Shown in pieces: positions 1 through 11,100 of a DNA stretch of 64,000 nt (its first letter is position 1; each line of letters begins with the position of its first letter). The stretch covers positions 310,338-374,337 of the forward strand of contig NZ_NSDM01000005.1 of the NCBI RefSeq assembly GCF_030852425.1. The letters run 5' to 3'. The stretch comes from Saccharothrix longispora (GTDB lineage Bacteria > Actinomycetota > Actinomycetes > Mycobacteriales > Pseudonocardiaceae). The notes beneath the pieces were generated by a model. It did not search any database and had not been told where the DNA came from. It saw nothing but the letters and a program-made list of their open reading frames with translations. The position numbers were made by a program, and so were the translations under genes.

Positions 1-2083
<2,083 letters not shown>

Positions 2084-2149
2084 CCGGCGGAGGGACGTCC
2101 GGCCGACCCGCGGAGCACATCACCGACGATCACCCGATGGGGGCAACAC

Positions 2150-2704
2150 ATGCAGACGATCCGGACCCACACCCACGCCGGGCAGGTAGCCCCCAGAGCC
2201 GTCAAGGACTTCATGACCGGCTACTTCACCGGCGTCACCGTCGTCACCGCGTTCTCCGGTTCCGGCCGGCCGCACGGGCTCACCTGCAACTCGCTGGTCA
2301 GCGTCACCCTCGACCCGCCCACGCTGCTGGTCTGCCTCGACCAGGGCGCCGGCACCCTGGCCGCCGTGCGCGAGACCGGCGCCTTCGCGGTGAACCTGAT
2401 GTCGGAGCGGGGTCGGGCCACCGCCGAGCGGTTCGCCTCGGCCGCGCCGGACCGGTTCGACTCGGTGGCGTGGGAGCGCTCGGCGCACGGGGTGCCGGTG
2501 CTGGTCGACGACGCCCTCTCGGTGGCCCAGTGCGCGGTGGCCGACCTGCACCGGGTCGGCGACCACACCGTGGTGTTCGGCCGCATCCTCGACATCGAGA
2601 ACCGTCCGGGGAACCCCCTGCTGTACGGGATGCGGACGTTCTCCGGCGCCCCGGAGGGGGTCCTGGAGGCGTCCGTCCCCGGGACCCTGCCCGCCGGTCG
2701 CTGA
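2150..2704 (+). CDS. Flavin reductase (FMN/FAD split-barrel), halogenase partner
   Basis: The 184-residue protein is a flavin reductase-like split barrel of the kind that feeds two-component halogenases and monooxygenases. It shows the family pattern MTGYFTGVTVVTA, then GLTCNSLVSVTLDPP (flavin binding) and a late VFGRILDIE strand. It should reduce FAD or FMN with NAD(P)H and pass the product to the halogenase 66 nt upstream, with which it is presumably co-transcribed. An RBS-like GGGGG lies before the ATG. A strong hairpin at 2746-2797 follows and probably ends this unit. Confidence 0.85.
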   Translation: MQTIRTHTHAGQVAPRAVKDFMTGYFTGVTVVTAFSGSGRPHGLTCNSLVSVTLDPPTLLVCLDQGAGTLAAVRETGAFAVNLMSERGRATAERFASAAPDRFDSVAWERSAHGVPVLVDDALSVAQCAVADLHRVGDHTVVFGRILDIENRPGNPLLYGMRTFSGAPEGVLEASVPGTLPAGR

Positions 2705-2745
2705 CCCCGGTGCCACCACCGCCCGGCACCGGGGCGGACCACCCA

Positions 2746-2797
2746 CCACCACAGCGGCACCACCGTGGCTCGCCCACCGGTGGTGCCGCTGTGGTGG
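2746..2797 (+). terminator. Long perfect hairpin after the halogenase/reductase unit
   Basis: Perfect 20-bp arms (2746-2765 and 2778-2797) flank a 12-nt loop. There is no T-tract, as usual in high-GC actinobacteria. Confidence 0.65.
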
Positions 2798-2835
2798 TCC
2801 CGCTGCCCGATCCCACCGACCGCCCGGGAGGAACC

Positions 2836-3135
2836 ATGTCCAGCTCCACTCCGCTGTTGCCGCCGATGACCGCCGGGCTGGAGGTGCTCAAGGCGACGTC
2901 CGACCGCTCCGACCCGCTCGACGAGGCGGTGCTGAGCGTGGTCGAGGCCGCCGCGCTGGCCGTGGACGCCGCGCAGCGCGCCCGCGCCGGGGGCGACCTG
3001 GCCGAGGTGCACTCCTGCCTGGGCGAGGTCCTGGGCGCGGCCCGCGCCGCCGTCACCGCGGCCACGTTCGCCGTGGTGCGGGTGCGGGACGAGATGGCGC
3101 TGGCCCGCGTCGCACCGCCCGAAGGCCGGTTGTGA
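2836..3135 (+). CDS. Hypothetical 99-residue helical protein
   Basis: I do not recognise this protein. An RBS (GGGAGG) lies just before the ATG. The 99 residues are Ala/Val-rich and probably mostly helical, with no Cys and no membrane segment. It lies between two strong hairpins (2746-2797 and 3152-3187), so it may be its own small transcription unit on the + strand, convergent with the exporter gene. Its third-position GC and clean start favour a real gene. Its role in the cluster is unknown. Confidence 0.55.
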   Translation: MSSSTPLLPPMTAGLEVLKATSDRSDPLDEAVLSVVEAAALAVDAAQRARAGGDLAEVHSCLGEVLGAARAAVTAATFAVVRVRDEMALARVAPPEGRL

Positions 3136-3151
3136 CGGACCGGGGCACGAC

Positions 3152-3187
3152 GGGTCCGACGCCCGCCGCTGGGCGGGCGTCGGACCC
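3152..3187. terminator. Bidirectional hairpin between convergent genes
   Basis: 16-bp perfect arms (3152-3167 and 3172-3187) with a GCTG loop. It sits between the stop of the 99-residue gene and the stop of the minus-strand exporter gene. Confidence 0.65.
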
Positions 3188-3199
3188 GCGGGCGTCGGA

Positions 3200-4444
3200 T
3201 CAGCGGGCGTCGGACCTGCGGATGGTGGGGCTGAGCACCGCCCCGACGAGGAGTACGACCAGCCCGGCCGTGACGCACAGCAGCGTCGAGGTGGTGGTGA
3301 GGGTGCTCAGCAGCACGCCCGCCACGAGCGCGCCCGCGGAGTTCGCGCCCCAGGAGGTCAGCATGACGGCGCTCATGGCGCGGCCCTGCATCTCGTCGGG
3401 CACGACCCGGGCCATGTAGGCGCCCGCGCCGACGTTGAGCACCGCGCCGGTGAACGACATCAGCGCGAACGGCGCGAACAGCAGCGGCAGGGCGGTGGCG
3501 AACGCCATCACCGGGACCAGCGCGGCGCGCGTGGCCAGGTCGAGCAGCAGGACGCCGCCCAGCGACAGCTTGCGCAGCAGCACCCCGCCGAACAGGGCCC
3601 CGCACACGCCGCCGACGCCGCCCACCAGGCCCACCAGGCCGGCCAGCGCGGCCGAGCCACCGGTCTGCTTGATCACCACGAGCGGGACCAGGTTGACCAC
3701 CTGCGCGAAGAAGTTCGTCGCCGCGACCATGACCGTGGCGGCGCGCAGGAACTTCTGCTCCCACAGCCAGCGCAGGCCCTCGCCGATGTCCCGGCGCAGC
3801 GCCAGTGGCCGGTCGACCCGCTCGGTCTGCAACGGCCGGCGCACGAACAGCAGGCTGACCAGCGCCACCAGGTGGCCGAGCGCGACGGCCGCGAACGGCA
3901 GCCAGGACAGCAGGGCGAACAGCGAGCTGCCCGCGGGCTGGCCGAGCAGGGAGGCCACCCGGCCGCGCGCCTCGTTGCGGGCGACCGCCGAGGGCAGGTG
4001 CTCGGGCTCGACCACGTTGCGCACCGCGGCCCGCTGGGCGAGCAGGTAGAAGATCAGGCAGGCGCCCTCGACGAAGTTGACCACCAGCAGGTGCGGCAGC
4101 CACACCACGCCGAACAGCACGGCGACGGCCACGCTGAGCATGGCGATCGACGCCAGCGCGTCGCAGCCGACCATCAGCCGGCGGCGGTCCCAGCGGTCGA
4201 CCAGGACGCCGGCGGGCAGCTGGAGCAGCAGGGCGGGCAGCAGGCCCGCGAACGCCACCAGGCCCGCGCCCAGCGCCGAGTCGCCGTGCCAGACGAGCAG
4301 CAGCGGGAACGCGATCACGCTGATCTTCGCGCCCAGCTGGGAGAACCCGGCGCCGGTCCACAGCAGCAGGAAGTCGCGGTTGCGCCGCAGGGGCGGGACT
4401 CCCCCGGTGGAGGGCGGTCCCCCGGCGATCGGCTCGGCGGTCAC
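3200..4444 (-). CDS. MFS exporter, EntS-like
   Basis: The 414-residue protein has about twelve hydrophobic segments and the MFS-3/EntS-type pattern, including RNRDFLLLWTGAGFSQLG at the N-terminus and the loop GVLVDRWDRRRLMVG after helix 2. It most likely exports the finished peptide, by analogy with EntS-type transporters of NRPS clusters, and may also give self-protection. The GTG start overlaps the stop of the carbamoyltransferase gene (GTGA at 4441-4444), so the two are translationally coupled in a minus-strand operon that begins at the NRPS genes. Confidence 0.85.
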   Translation of the reverse strand: MTAEPIAGGPPSTGGVPPLRRNRDFLLLWTGAGFSQLGAKISVIAFPLLLVWHGDSALGAGLVAFAGLLPALLLQLPAGVLVDRWDRRRLMVGCDALASIAMLSVAVAVLFGVVWLPHLLVVNFVEGACLIFYLLAQRAAVRNVVEPEHLPSAVARNEARGRVASLLGQPAGSSLFALLSWLPFAAVALGHLVALVSLLFVRRPLQTERVDRPLALRRDIGEGLRWLWEQKFLRAATVMVAATNFFAQVVNLVPLVVIKQTGGSAALAGLVGLVGGVGGVCGALFGGVLLRKLSLGGVLLLDLATRAALVPVMAFATALPLLFAPFALMSFTGAVLNVGAGAYMARVVPDEMQGRAMSAVMLTSWGANSAGALVAGVLLSTLTTTSTLLCVTAGLVVLLVGAVLSPTIRRSDAR

Positions 4445-5364
4445 GCCCTGCACCACTCGACGACGGCCATCGCGGTCCACATCTTGTTGGCGGCCTGCCG
4501 GAAGGCGATGCTCGCGGGTCCGTCGAGCACCTCGGCGGTGACCTCCTCGCCGCGGTGCGCGGGCAGGTCGTGCATGAACACCGCGTCCGGGTTGGTGTCC
4601 CACAACGCCGCGCCGACCTGGAACGGCGCGAAGACGTCGCGCCAGCGCGGGTCCGGCTTCGCGGTGCCGGTGGTCTGCCAGCGGGTGGTGTAGAGGACGT
4701 CCACCCCGGACGGCGGCGTGGACATGTCGTGCGACTCGGAGAGCGTCGCCCCGGTGCGCCGGGCCACCGCGTGCGCCCGCGCCATCACGCCCGGGTCGAC
4801 CGCGTAGCCCGGCGGCGTCCGGAAGTCGACCTCCATGCCGGGGACGCGGGCCGCCGCCAGGGCGAGCGCGGTCGCGCTGTTGTTGCCCTCGCCGAGGTAG
4901 GCCACCCTGATGCCGGACAGGGTGCCGAAGTGGGCCTTGATCGTGGCGAGGTCGGTGAGCGCCTGGGTCGGGTGCTCCAGCTCGCTCATCGCGTTGACCA
5001 CGGACATGCCGCCCCACGACGCCCAGCCGCGCAGCTCCTCGGTGGTGCCGCAGGTGCGGGCGACCAGGACGTCGAGCATGGAGGAGAGCACCCGGCCGGT
5101 GTCCTCGGTGGTCTCCCCCGTGTTGGTCTGGAGGTCGTTCGGGCCGAAGTTCACCACGCCCGCGCCCAGCCGCAGCGAGCCCGACCAGAACGACGTGCGG
5201 GTGCGCGTCGACGTCCGCCGGAAGTACAGGCCGACGACCTGGTCGGCCAGCGGCCGGCCGTGCTCGACGGGCCCGGCCGCGAACCGCGCGGCGCGGTCCA
5301 CGACGTGGTGCAGGTCGTCGTCGTCGAGGTCGTCGATCGAGATGAGGTGCTTCGTCCGGGCCAT
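4441..5364 (-). CDS. Ornithine carbamoyltransferase-like enzyme with altered substrate motifs
   Basis: The 307-residue protein has the carbamoyl-phosphate motif STRTRTSF (near residue 50) and HPTQ, so the carbamoyl-phosphate site is intact. Two ornithine-specific features are changed: the HCLP motif reads HDLPAHRGEEV (Cys to Asp), and the SMG loop is replaced by YTTRWQTTG. It is therefore unlikely to be housekeeping ArgF. With SbnA/SbnB homologues in the same cluster, the best hypothesis is carbamoylation of the beta-amino group of 2,3-diaminopropionate to 3-ureidoalanine, as VioL/CmnL-type enzymes are thought to do in tuberactinomycin clusters. It is coupled to the exporter gene and starts 33 nt after the thioesterase stop. 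Confidence 0.8.
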   Translation of the reverse strand: MARTKHLISIDDLDDDDLHHVVDRAARFAAGPVEHGRPLADQVVGLYFRRTSTRTRTSFWSGSLRLGAGVVNFGPNDLQTNTGETTEDTGRVLSSMLDVLVARTCGTTEELRGWASWGGMSVVNAMSELEHPTQALTDLATIKAHFGTLSGIRVAYLGEGNNSATALALAAARVPGMEVDFRTPPGYAVDPGVMARAHAVARRTGATLSESHDMSTPPSGVDVLYTTRWQTTGTAKPDPRWRDVFAPFQVGAALWDTNPDAVFMHDLPAHRGEEVTAEVLDGPASIAFRQAANKMWTAMAVVEWCRA

Positions 5365-5397
5365 CGGTTCCCAACCCTTCGGGCGGACCGCCCGGCC

Positions 5398-6159
5398 TCA
5401 GCCGAGCCGGTCGGCGGCACCGGCCAGGACGTCGAACAGCTCGCGGGGCGGCGCGTCCACGTAGTAGTGGTCACCGGGCACCACGTGCTCGTCGGCGGGG
5501 CCGATGGTGTGCTTGGTCCAGGGGCGCATGTCGTCGATCGTGCAGCTGTGGTCCGCCGCGGCGGCGACCAGCGTCAGCGGGCACGTCAGCGGCGGACCGG
5601 GGGTGTAGCGGTAGCGCTGCGACATCAGCAGGTCACCGCGCAGCGGCGGGACCAGCAGGTCCCACAGGTCGGGGTCGCTCAGCGCCGGGCCGGCCCGGTT
5701 GCCCAGCCGGGTCAGGTAGCGGCGCAGGTCGTCGTCGCGGGTGAAGTCGTAGCCGGTGGTCGCGCAGTCGGTGGGAGGTCGGCGGGCCGACACGACCAGC
5801 CCGGCGAGCGGCGTCGGGAACCTCGGCGACAGCCGCCGCGCCACCTCGAACGCGACGGTGGCGCCGAGGCTGTGCCCGAAGAACGCGACCGGCCGGTCGA
5901 ACAGGCGCGGCACGACCGCGGCCACCTCGTCCGCCAGCACCTCCAGCCGCGAGACGGGCTCCTCCCGGCTGCGGTCCTGGCGGCCGGGGTACTGCACGCC
6001 CACCAGCTCGACCGACTCGGGCAGGCGCTCGGCCCAGCCGTGGAAGACGCTGGCGCCGCTGCCCGCGTGCGGGAAGCACACCACGCGCAGCGCAGCGCGG
6101 GGGCGGGACCGGTAGACCCTCAGCCAGCCGGTCGACCCGGCGGTCGGCAGTCGGCCCAC
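5398..6159 (-). CDS. Stand-alone (type II) alpha/beta-hydrolase thioesterase
   Basis: The 253-residue protein is typical of type II thioesterases: an N-terminal CFPHAGSGASVF oxyanion region, nucleophile elbow GHSLG near residue 95, and candidate Asp (AAADHSC) and His (GDHYYVD) near the C-terminus. Such enzymes clear misprimed carrier domains. Here it may also release the product, because none of the three NRPS proteins ends in a thioesterase domain. The GTG start lies 3 nt after the oxygenase stop, with a G-rich RBS overlapping that stop, so the genes are tightly coupled. Confidence 0.87.
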   Translation of the reverse strand: MGRLPTAGSTGWLRVYRSRPRAALRVVCFPHAGSGASVFHGWAERLPESVELVGVQYPGRQDRSREEPVSRLEVLADEVAAVVPRLFDRPVAFFGHSLGATVAFEVARRLSPRFPTPLAGLVVSARRPPTDCATTGYDFTRDDDLRRYLTRLGNRAGPALSDPDLWDLLVPPLRGDLLMSQRYRYTPGPPLTCPLTLVAAAADHSCTIDDMRPWTKHTIGPADEHVVPGDHYYVDAPPRELFDVLAGAADRLG

Positions 6160-6162
6160 GGC

Positions 6163-7131
6163 TCACCCCCCGTTGGCCAGGTAGTCGGACACGTGCGCCT
6201 CGCCCATCGCCACGGCGATCTTGCGCGGGCCGGTGAACGGCTCGCGGCCGTGCGCGGCCAGCATGTTGTCCACCAGCAGGACGTCCTTGTGCCGCCAGTC
6301 GAACCGGCGCGACTCGGCCCGGTAGCAGGCCCGCAGGTGGGCCACCACGTCGGACGGGATCGGGGCGCCGTCGCCGTAGTAGGTGTTGGTCGGCAGGCCC
6401 TCCTCGCCGAACATGCCGAGCAGGCCCTCCTGGAGGTCCTCGTCCAGCGACGAGTGGTGGAAGAACGTGATGTGGTTGAACCACACGTCCTCACCGGTGT
6501 CCGGGTGGGTGTAGGTGGCCTTGCGCAGCGCCCTGGTGCGCAGGTGGTCGTCGCCGAGCCACTCGGCGGCCATGCCGCGATCGGCGCAGTAGCGCTCCAC
6601 CTCGGCGCGGTCGGAGGTGCCGAACACCTCCGGCCAGGACACGCCGAAGTGGGGCCGGTAGTTGCGCACGACCATCCAGCCGCGGCGCTCGAACTCCTCG
6701 CGCACGGCGGGGTCGATCGCCCGGTGGACGCGGCGCACGTCGGCCAGCGGCGTCGCGCCCCGCGTCTCCGGTTCGCGGTCGCAGTAGAAGTAGACGACCC
6801 GCGGCCACACCGCCTGGTAGGAGTTCTCGTTGTGCAGGAAGATCTCCTCGTCCTGCGGGTAGTCGGTCGAGGTGTAGACGTTGCCCTTGATGGAGTGCCG
6901 GGGCGAGGAGCGCTCGCTGTAGGTCAGCGGTTCGCCGGAGAACGCCCGCACGACCGCCTCGAACGCGGTCACGTCGTCCACCGGGTAGCCGCGGAACAGC
7001 AGGGCGCCGTGCGTGGTGAGCAGTTCGCGCCAGCGCGCCCGGTCGGCCGCGACCACCTCGTGCAGCGGTCGGTCGTCGTCCGCCTGCCGCACGTGCGGCA
7101 GCGTCTGCTCCTGGGACAGGGTGTCGGTCAT
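6163..7131 (-). CDS. SyrP-type Fe(II)/2-oxoglutarate oxygenase (TauD family), copy 1
   Basis: The 322-residue protein has the facial-triad HxE motif in LHNENSYQ (near residue 115), the distal His in AAHGREPFTGPRKI, and the Arg for 2-oxoglutarate in the same segment. The order GATPLADVRRV, NYRPHFGVSW, VFGTSDRAEVERYC and FNHITFFHHSSL is the pattern of SyrP-like proteins of NRPS clusters. SyrP beta-hydroxylates a carrier-bound Asp. This enzyme may hydroxylate a carrier-bound Asn-like residue, giving the hydroxyl that the NodU-type enzyme could carbamoylate; that link is inference. An RBS (GGAGG) precedes the ATG, and a second oxygenase lies 16 nt upstream. Confidence 0.82.
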   Translation of the reverse strand: MTDTLSQEQTLPHVRQADDDRPLHEVVAADRARWRELLTTHGALLFRGYPVDDVTAFEAVVRAFSGEPLTYSERSSPRHSIKGNVYTSTDYPQDEEIFLHNENSYQAVWPRVVYFYCDREPETRGATPLADVRRVHRAIDPAVREEFERRGWMVVRNYRPHFGVSWPEVFGTSDRAEVERYCADRGMAAEWLGDDHLRTRALRKATYTHPDTGEDVWFNHITFFHHSSLDEDLQEGLLGMFGEEGLPTNTYYGDGAPIPSDVVAHLRACYRAESRRFDWRHKDVLLVDNMLAAHGREPFTGPRKIAVAMGEAHVSDYLANGG

Positions 7132-7147
7132 CCGTTGGTACCTCCGC

Positions 7148-8104
7148 TCATCCGGACATGGCCACGAGCACCCGGCGGGGGCCGGTGAACGGTCGCCTGC
7201 CGTGCCCGACGAGCACGTTGTCGATCAGCATCAGGTCGCCCTCGGACCAGTCGTTGTCGACCGCCTCCGCCAGGCCCCGGTCGCGCACCTGCACGACGTA
7301 CTCGGCGGGGATCGGCGTGCCGTCGGCGAAGGCGACCGACTGCGGCATGTCCTCCTCGGCCATGATCTCGGCCAGCGCCCGGGCGGTCTCGTCGCCGAGC
7401 CCGGCGGCGTGCCACTGGTCGGACTGGTTGAACCAGACCTCGGCGCCGGTCCGCGGGTCCACGACCGTGGACGGCCCGCTCTGCTCGACGCGCAGCGAAC
7501 CGTCGGCCCGCCACTCGAACTCGGCCGAGGTCTCCTTCAGGAACACCTCGACGTCGGCCTTGTTCGCGGTCTCGAACGTCTCCTGCCAGCTCTTGCCGAA
7601 GCCGTGGCCGTCGTGCAGGTTCTGCCGGTAGCGCACGCCCCCGCGGTAGGCCGCGCGGACCTCCTCGTCGAGGGCGGCGAGCCACCGGGCGCCGTCGACC
7701 ACGGGGGTCGCACCGCCGCCGGCGGGCGCCTGCTGGCAGTAGAACAGCAGGCGGCTCGGGTAGCGCGCGGCGTAGGACAGCTCGTTGTGCATGGAGATCG
7801 TGTACTCGGGCGGGTACTCGGTGGACGTGTAGACGTTCGCGCCGATGTCGCCCACCTTGGTGCGCGGCGAGTTGCCGTGCCGGTACGCCCAGCGCTCCGG
7901 CAGCAGGTGGTCGATGACGGCGTCGAACTCGTCCGGCCGAACCGAGAAACCCCGCCACACCAACGCCTTCGCCCGGGTCAGCTCCACGCCCAGGTCGCCG
8001 ACCGACGCCAGGTGCTCCACCAGCCCGGCCGCGGTGGGCGCGACCCCCGCGTCCTCCGGCCGGATCACCGTCGGCGACCAGCGCTGGTCGGTTGGCTCCG
8101 CCAC
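7148..8104 (-). CDS. SyrP-type Fe(II)/2-oxoglutarate oxygenase (TauD family), copy 2
   Basis: The 318-residue protein is a diverged paralogue of the neighbouring oxygenase. It keeps the HxE motif (SMHNELSYAARYP), the distal His/Arg segment (VGHGRRPFTGPRRV) and the central NVYTSTEYPPEY pattern. The segment that reads FFHHSSL in copy 1 is SDQWHAAGL here, so the substrate probably differs. The GTG at 8104 is chosen for its AGAGGGG RBS; a GTG at 8113 is the alternative. A copy of the cluster motif (8179-8199) lies about 75 nt upstream, so this gene may head its own unit with the oxygenase, thioesterase, carbamoyltransferase and exporter. Confidence 0.8.
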   Translation of the reverse strand: MAEPTDQRWSPTVIRPEDAGVAPTAAGLVEHLASVGDLGVELTRAKALVWRGFSVRPDEFDAVIDHLLPERWAYRHGNSPRTKVGDIGANVYTSTEYPPEYTISMHNELSYAARYPSRLLFYCQQAPAGGGATPVVDGARWLAALDEEVRAAYRGGVRYRQNLHDGHGFGKSWQETFETANKADVEVFLKETSAEFEWRADGSLRVEQSGPSTVVDPRTGAEVWFNQSDQWHAAGLGDETARALAEIMAEEDMPQSVAFADGTPIPAEYVVQVRDRGLAEAVDNDWSEGDLMLIDNVLVGHGRRPFTGPRRVLVAMSG

Positions 8105-8177
8105 GAGGACCACCCCTCTTCCCGTCTCGTCGCGCCGCACCCGGCGCGCTTGCGGCTCTGGAACTCTCGACCGCCGG

Positions 8178-8199
8178 GCAATACGGCGGCTATATCGGC
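8178..8199 (-). promoter_or_regulatory. Cluster motif copy 2, upstream of the oxygenase unit
   Basis: On the minus strand the core reads ATATAGCCGCCGTATTGCC. It lies between the NRPS stop and the oxygenase start and is nearly identical to the copy before NRPS 20381-26797. Confidence 0.6.
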
Positions 8200-11100
8200 T
8201 CAGACCTCCGGCGAGGTCCGGGCGATCAGCTCCTCCTCGGACATCTGCTCGACCTCGGCGAGGATCGCGGCCTCGACGACGGCGGCCAGCTCGGCGACCG
8301 TCGGCCCCTCGAACACCGACCGGATCGGCAGGTCCACTTCGAACACCGACCGCAGGGCGGCGACCAGCCGGATGGCCAGGATCGAGTTGCCGCCCGAGCG
8401 GAAGAAGTGCGAGTCGCCGCCGACCCCGACACCCAGCAGGTCGGTGAAGATCTCCGCGACCCGCTCCTCGACCGGGCCGCGCGGCGGCACGAACCCGGTG
8501 GTGCGCGCCTCCTCGAACGGCGGCAGCGCCGCCTTGTCGACCTTGCCGTTGGCGTTGAGCGGCATCCGCTCCAGCACCACGACCCCGTCCGGGACCATGT
8601 AGTCCGGCAGCCGGGCGGCGCAGTGGGCGGTCAGCGCCTCCGCGAGGTCCGCCACGTCCGGCGCGGCCACGCAGTACGCGAGCAGCCGCACGGACTCCGC
8701 CGGGCCCTTTGCGGTGACCACGACCGCGTCCTTGACGTCCGGGTGGTCGGCCAGCACGGCGGTGATCTCGCCCAGCTCCACCCGGTAGCCCCGGACCTTG
8801 ACCTGGTCGTCCGCGCGGCCGACGAAGTCCACGTCGCCCTCGGGCAGCAGGCGGACCAGGTCGCCGGTGCGGTACAGGCGGGCCCCCGCCGGGCCGAACG
8901 GCGACGGGACGAACCGGTCGGCGGTCAGCGCCGGGCGGTCGAGGTAGCCCCGCGCCAGGCCCGCTCCCCCGACGTACAGCTCGCCCACCACACCGGGCGG
9001 CAGGGGCTTCAGCGCCTCGTCGAGGACGTGCACCTCGATGCCGGGCAACGCCTGGCCGATCGGCACGGTGTCGCCCGCCACGGGCTCGTCCACGGGGAAG
9101 ACGCAGGTGCCCACGGACGACTCGGTCGGGCCGTACTCGTTGATCAGGTGCCCCGGGCCGAGCGCCCGGCGCCACCGCTCCGCCAGCGCGGGCGGCAGCG
9201 GCTCGCCGGCCACCACGACGACCTCGGCCAGGTCGGCCAGCCACTGCTCGGAGAGCTGGTCGGTCAGGATCTGGAGGTGGCCGGGGGTGAGCTTGAGGAA
9301 GCTCAGCGGCGCCGCGTCGGTCAGCAGCCTGCCCAGGTCGGCCAGGTCCAGGTCGGACGGCAGCAGGTGCACCGGCTGACCGGCCATCAGCGGCGCCCAC
9401 AGGTTGGGCACCACCAGGTCGAACGCCACGGAGGAGAACACCGCGCCGCCGCGCCGGCCGCGCATGGCCAGCTCGTTGGTGGCCCACCGCAGGTGGTTGG
9501 CCAGGCCGCCGTGGGTGATCTGCACGCCCTTCGGCCGCCCGGTCGAGCCGGAGGTGTAGATGACGTAGGCCAGCAGGTCCGGGTCGTCGACCCGGTCGGG
9601 GGCGTCGGCCGGTTCCGCGTCGATCAGCGGCGCGTCGGTGTCCAGGTGGACGACGTGGCCGGAGGCGTGGCAGCCGATCCGGTCCGCGTACGAGGAGGAG
9701 GTCAGCACGACCGGCACGTCGGCGTCGGTCAGCATGAACCCGATCCGCTCCTGCGGCAGGTTCGGGTCGACCGGCAGGTAGGCGGCGCCGGCCTTCCACA
9801 CGCCCAGCAGGCTCGCCATCAGGTCGATCCCGCGGTCCAGGGCCACCGCGACCACCGCGTCCGGTCCCGCGCCGCGCCGCCGGAGGTGGTGGGCGATCCG
9901 GTTGGCCCGCGCGTCCAGCTCGGCGAACGTCGCCGTGTCCGCGCCGGCCACCAGCGCCACCGCGTCGGGAGCCGCCCGGACCTGCCGCTCCACCAGGCGC
10001 GGCACCGAGCCGAACGAGGCCGCGACCCGGTTCGCCGGGCGCCGCGCCGGGCGCCGCACCCCGTCGAAGTCCATCTCGGCCAGGCGGGCGCCCGGGTCGG
10101 CGGCGGCGGCGGTGAGCAGGCGGACGAAGTGCTCGGCCATCCGCTCGACCGTGGCGCGCTCGAACAGCGCGGTGGCGTACTCGAAGCCGCCGACGTACCG
10201 GCCGTCCGGTTCGCGGCGCAGGTAGAGCGTCAGGTCGGTCCGGGCGGTGCGCGACAGGTCGAGCAGGGTGCCCAGGTCGTCGGGGTCGGCCGCGGAACCG
10301 GTCAGCCGCTCGTCGTGCAGGTCGAAGGCGACCTGGTACAGCGGGGTGCGCGACAGGTCCCGCTCCGGGGCCAGGTCGGCGACCAGCAGCTCGAACGGCA
10401 GGCCCTGGTGCGCAAGGGCGTCGCGGCACGTGTCGCGCACGCCGGCGAGGGCGTCGCGGAAGGACGACCTGCCGTCGAGGCGGCAGCGCAGGACGACGCT
10501 GTTGAGGAAGAAGCCCACCACGTCCTCGACCTCGGCGCGGTCGCGCCCGGACACCGGCGTGCCGATCACCACGTCCCACTGGCCGGTGTGGCGGGCCAGC
10601 AGGGTGGTGAAGCCGGACAGCAGCGTCATGAACGACGTGGCGCCGACCTCGCGGCCGAGTTCGTCGAGCGCCTCGGCGACCAGGGCGGAGACGGTGAAGG
10701 GCACCATCGAGCCGCGGCCGTCGCGGACCTCCGGGCGGGCCTTGTCGGTGTGCAGCACCAGGGGCGACGCGCCGTCGAGCACGGTCCGCCAGTGCCGCAG
10801 CTCCTCCTCGACCGCCGGGCCCTCGGCCCGCTCCCGCTGCCACACCGCGTAGTCGGCGTACTGCACGGGCAGGTCGGGCAGGTCCGGCGCGCGGCCGGCG
10901 CGCGCCGCGGCGAGCAGCTCGGCGAAGTCGCGTTCCAGGACCGCCGAGGACCAGCCGTCGCAGACGATGTGGTGCATCAGCACGACCAGCACCCGGTCGC
11001 CCGCGGCGTCGTTCGCGGTGAGCACCGAGCGGACCAGCGGCCCGCGCTCGATGTCGATGCCCCGGTCGAGTTCCCCGTCCAGCACGGCGGCCAGCCCGTC

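Noticed and set aside
4441..5364. Housekeeping ArgF (arginine biosynthesis)
   Set aside because: The HCLP Cys and the SMG ornithine loop are changed, no other arg genes are nearby, and it is coupled to the exporter gene.
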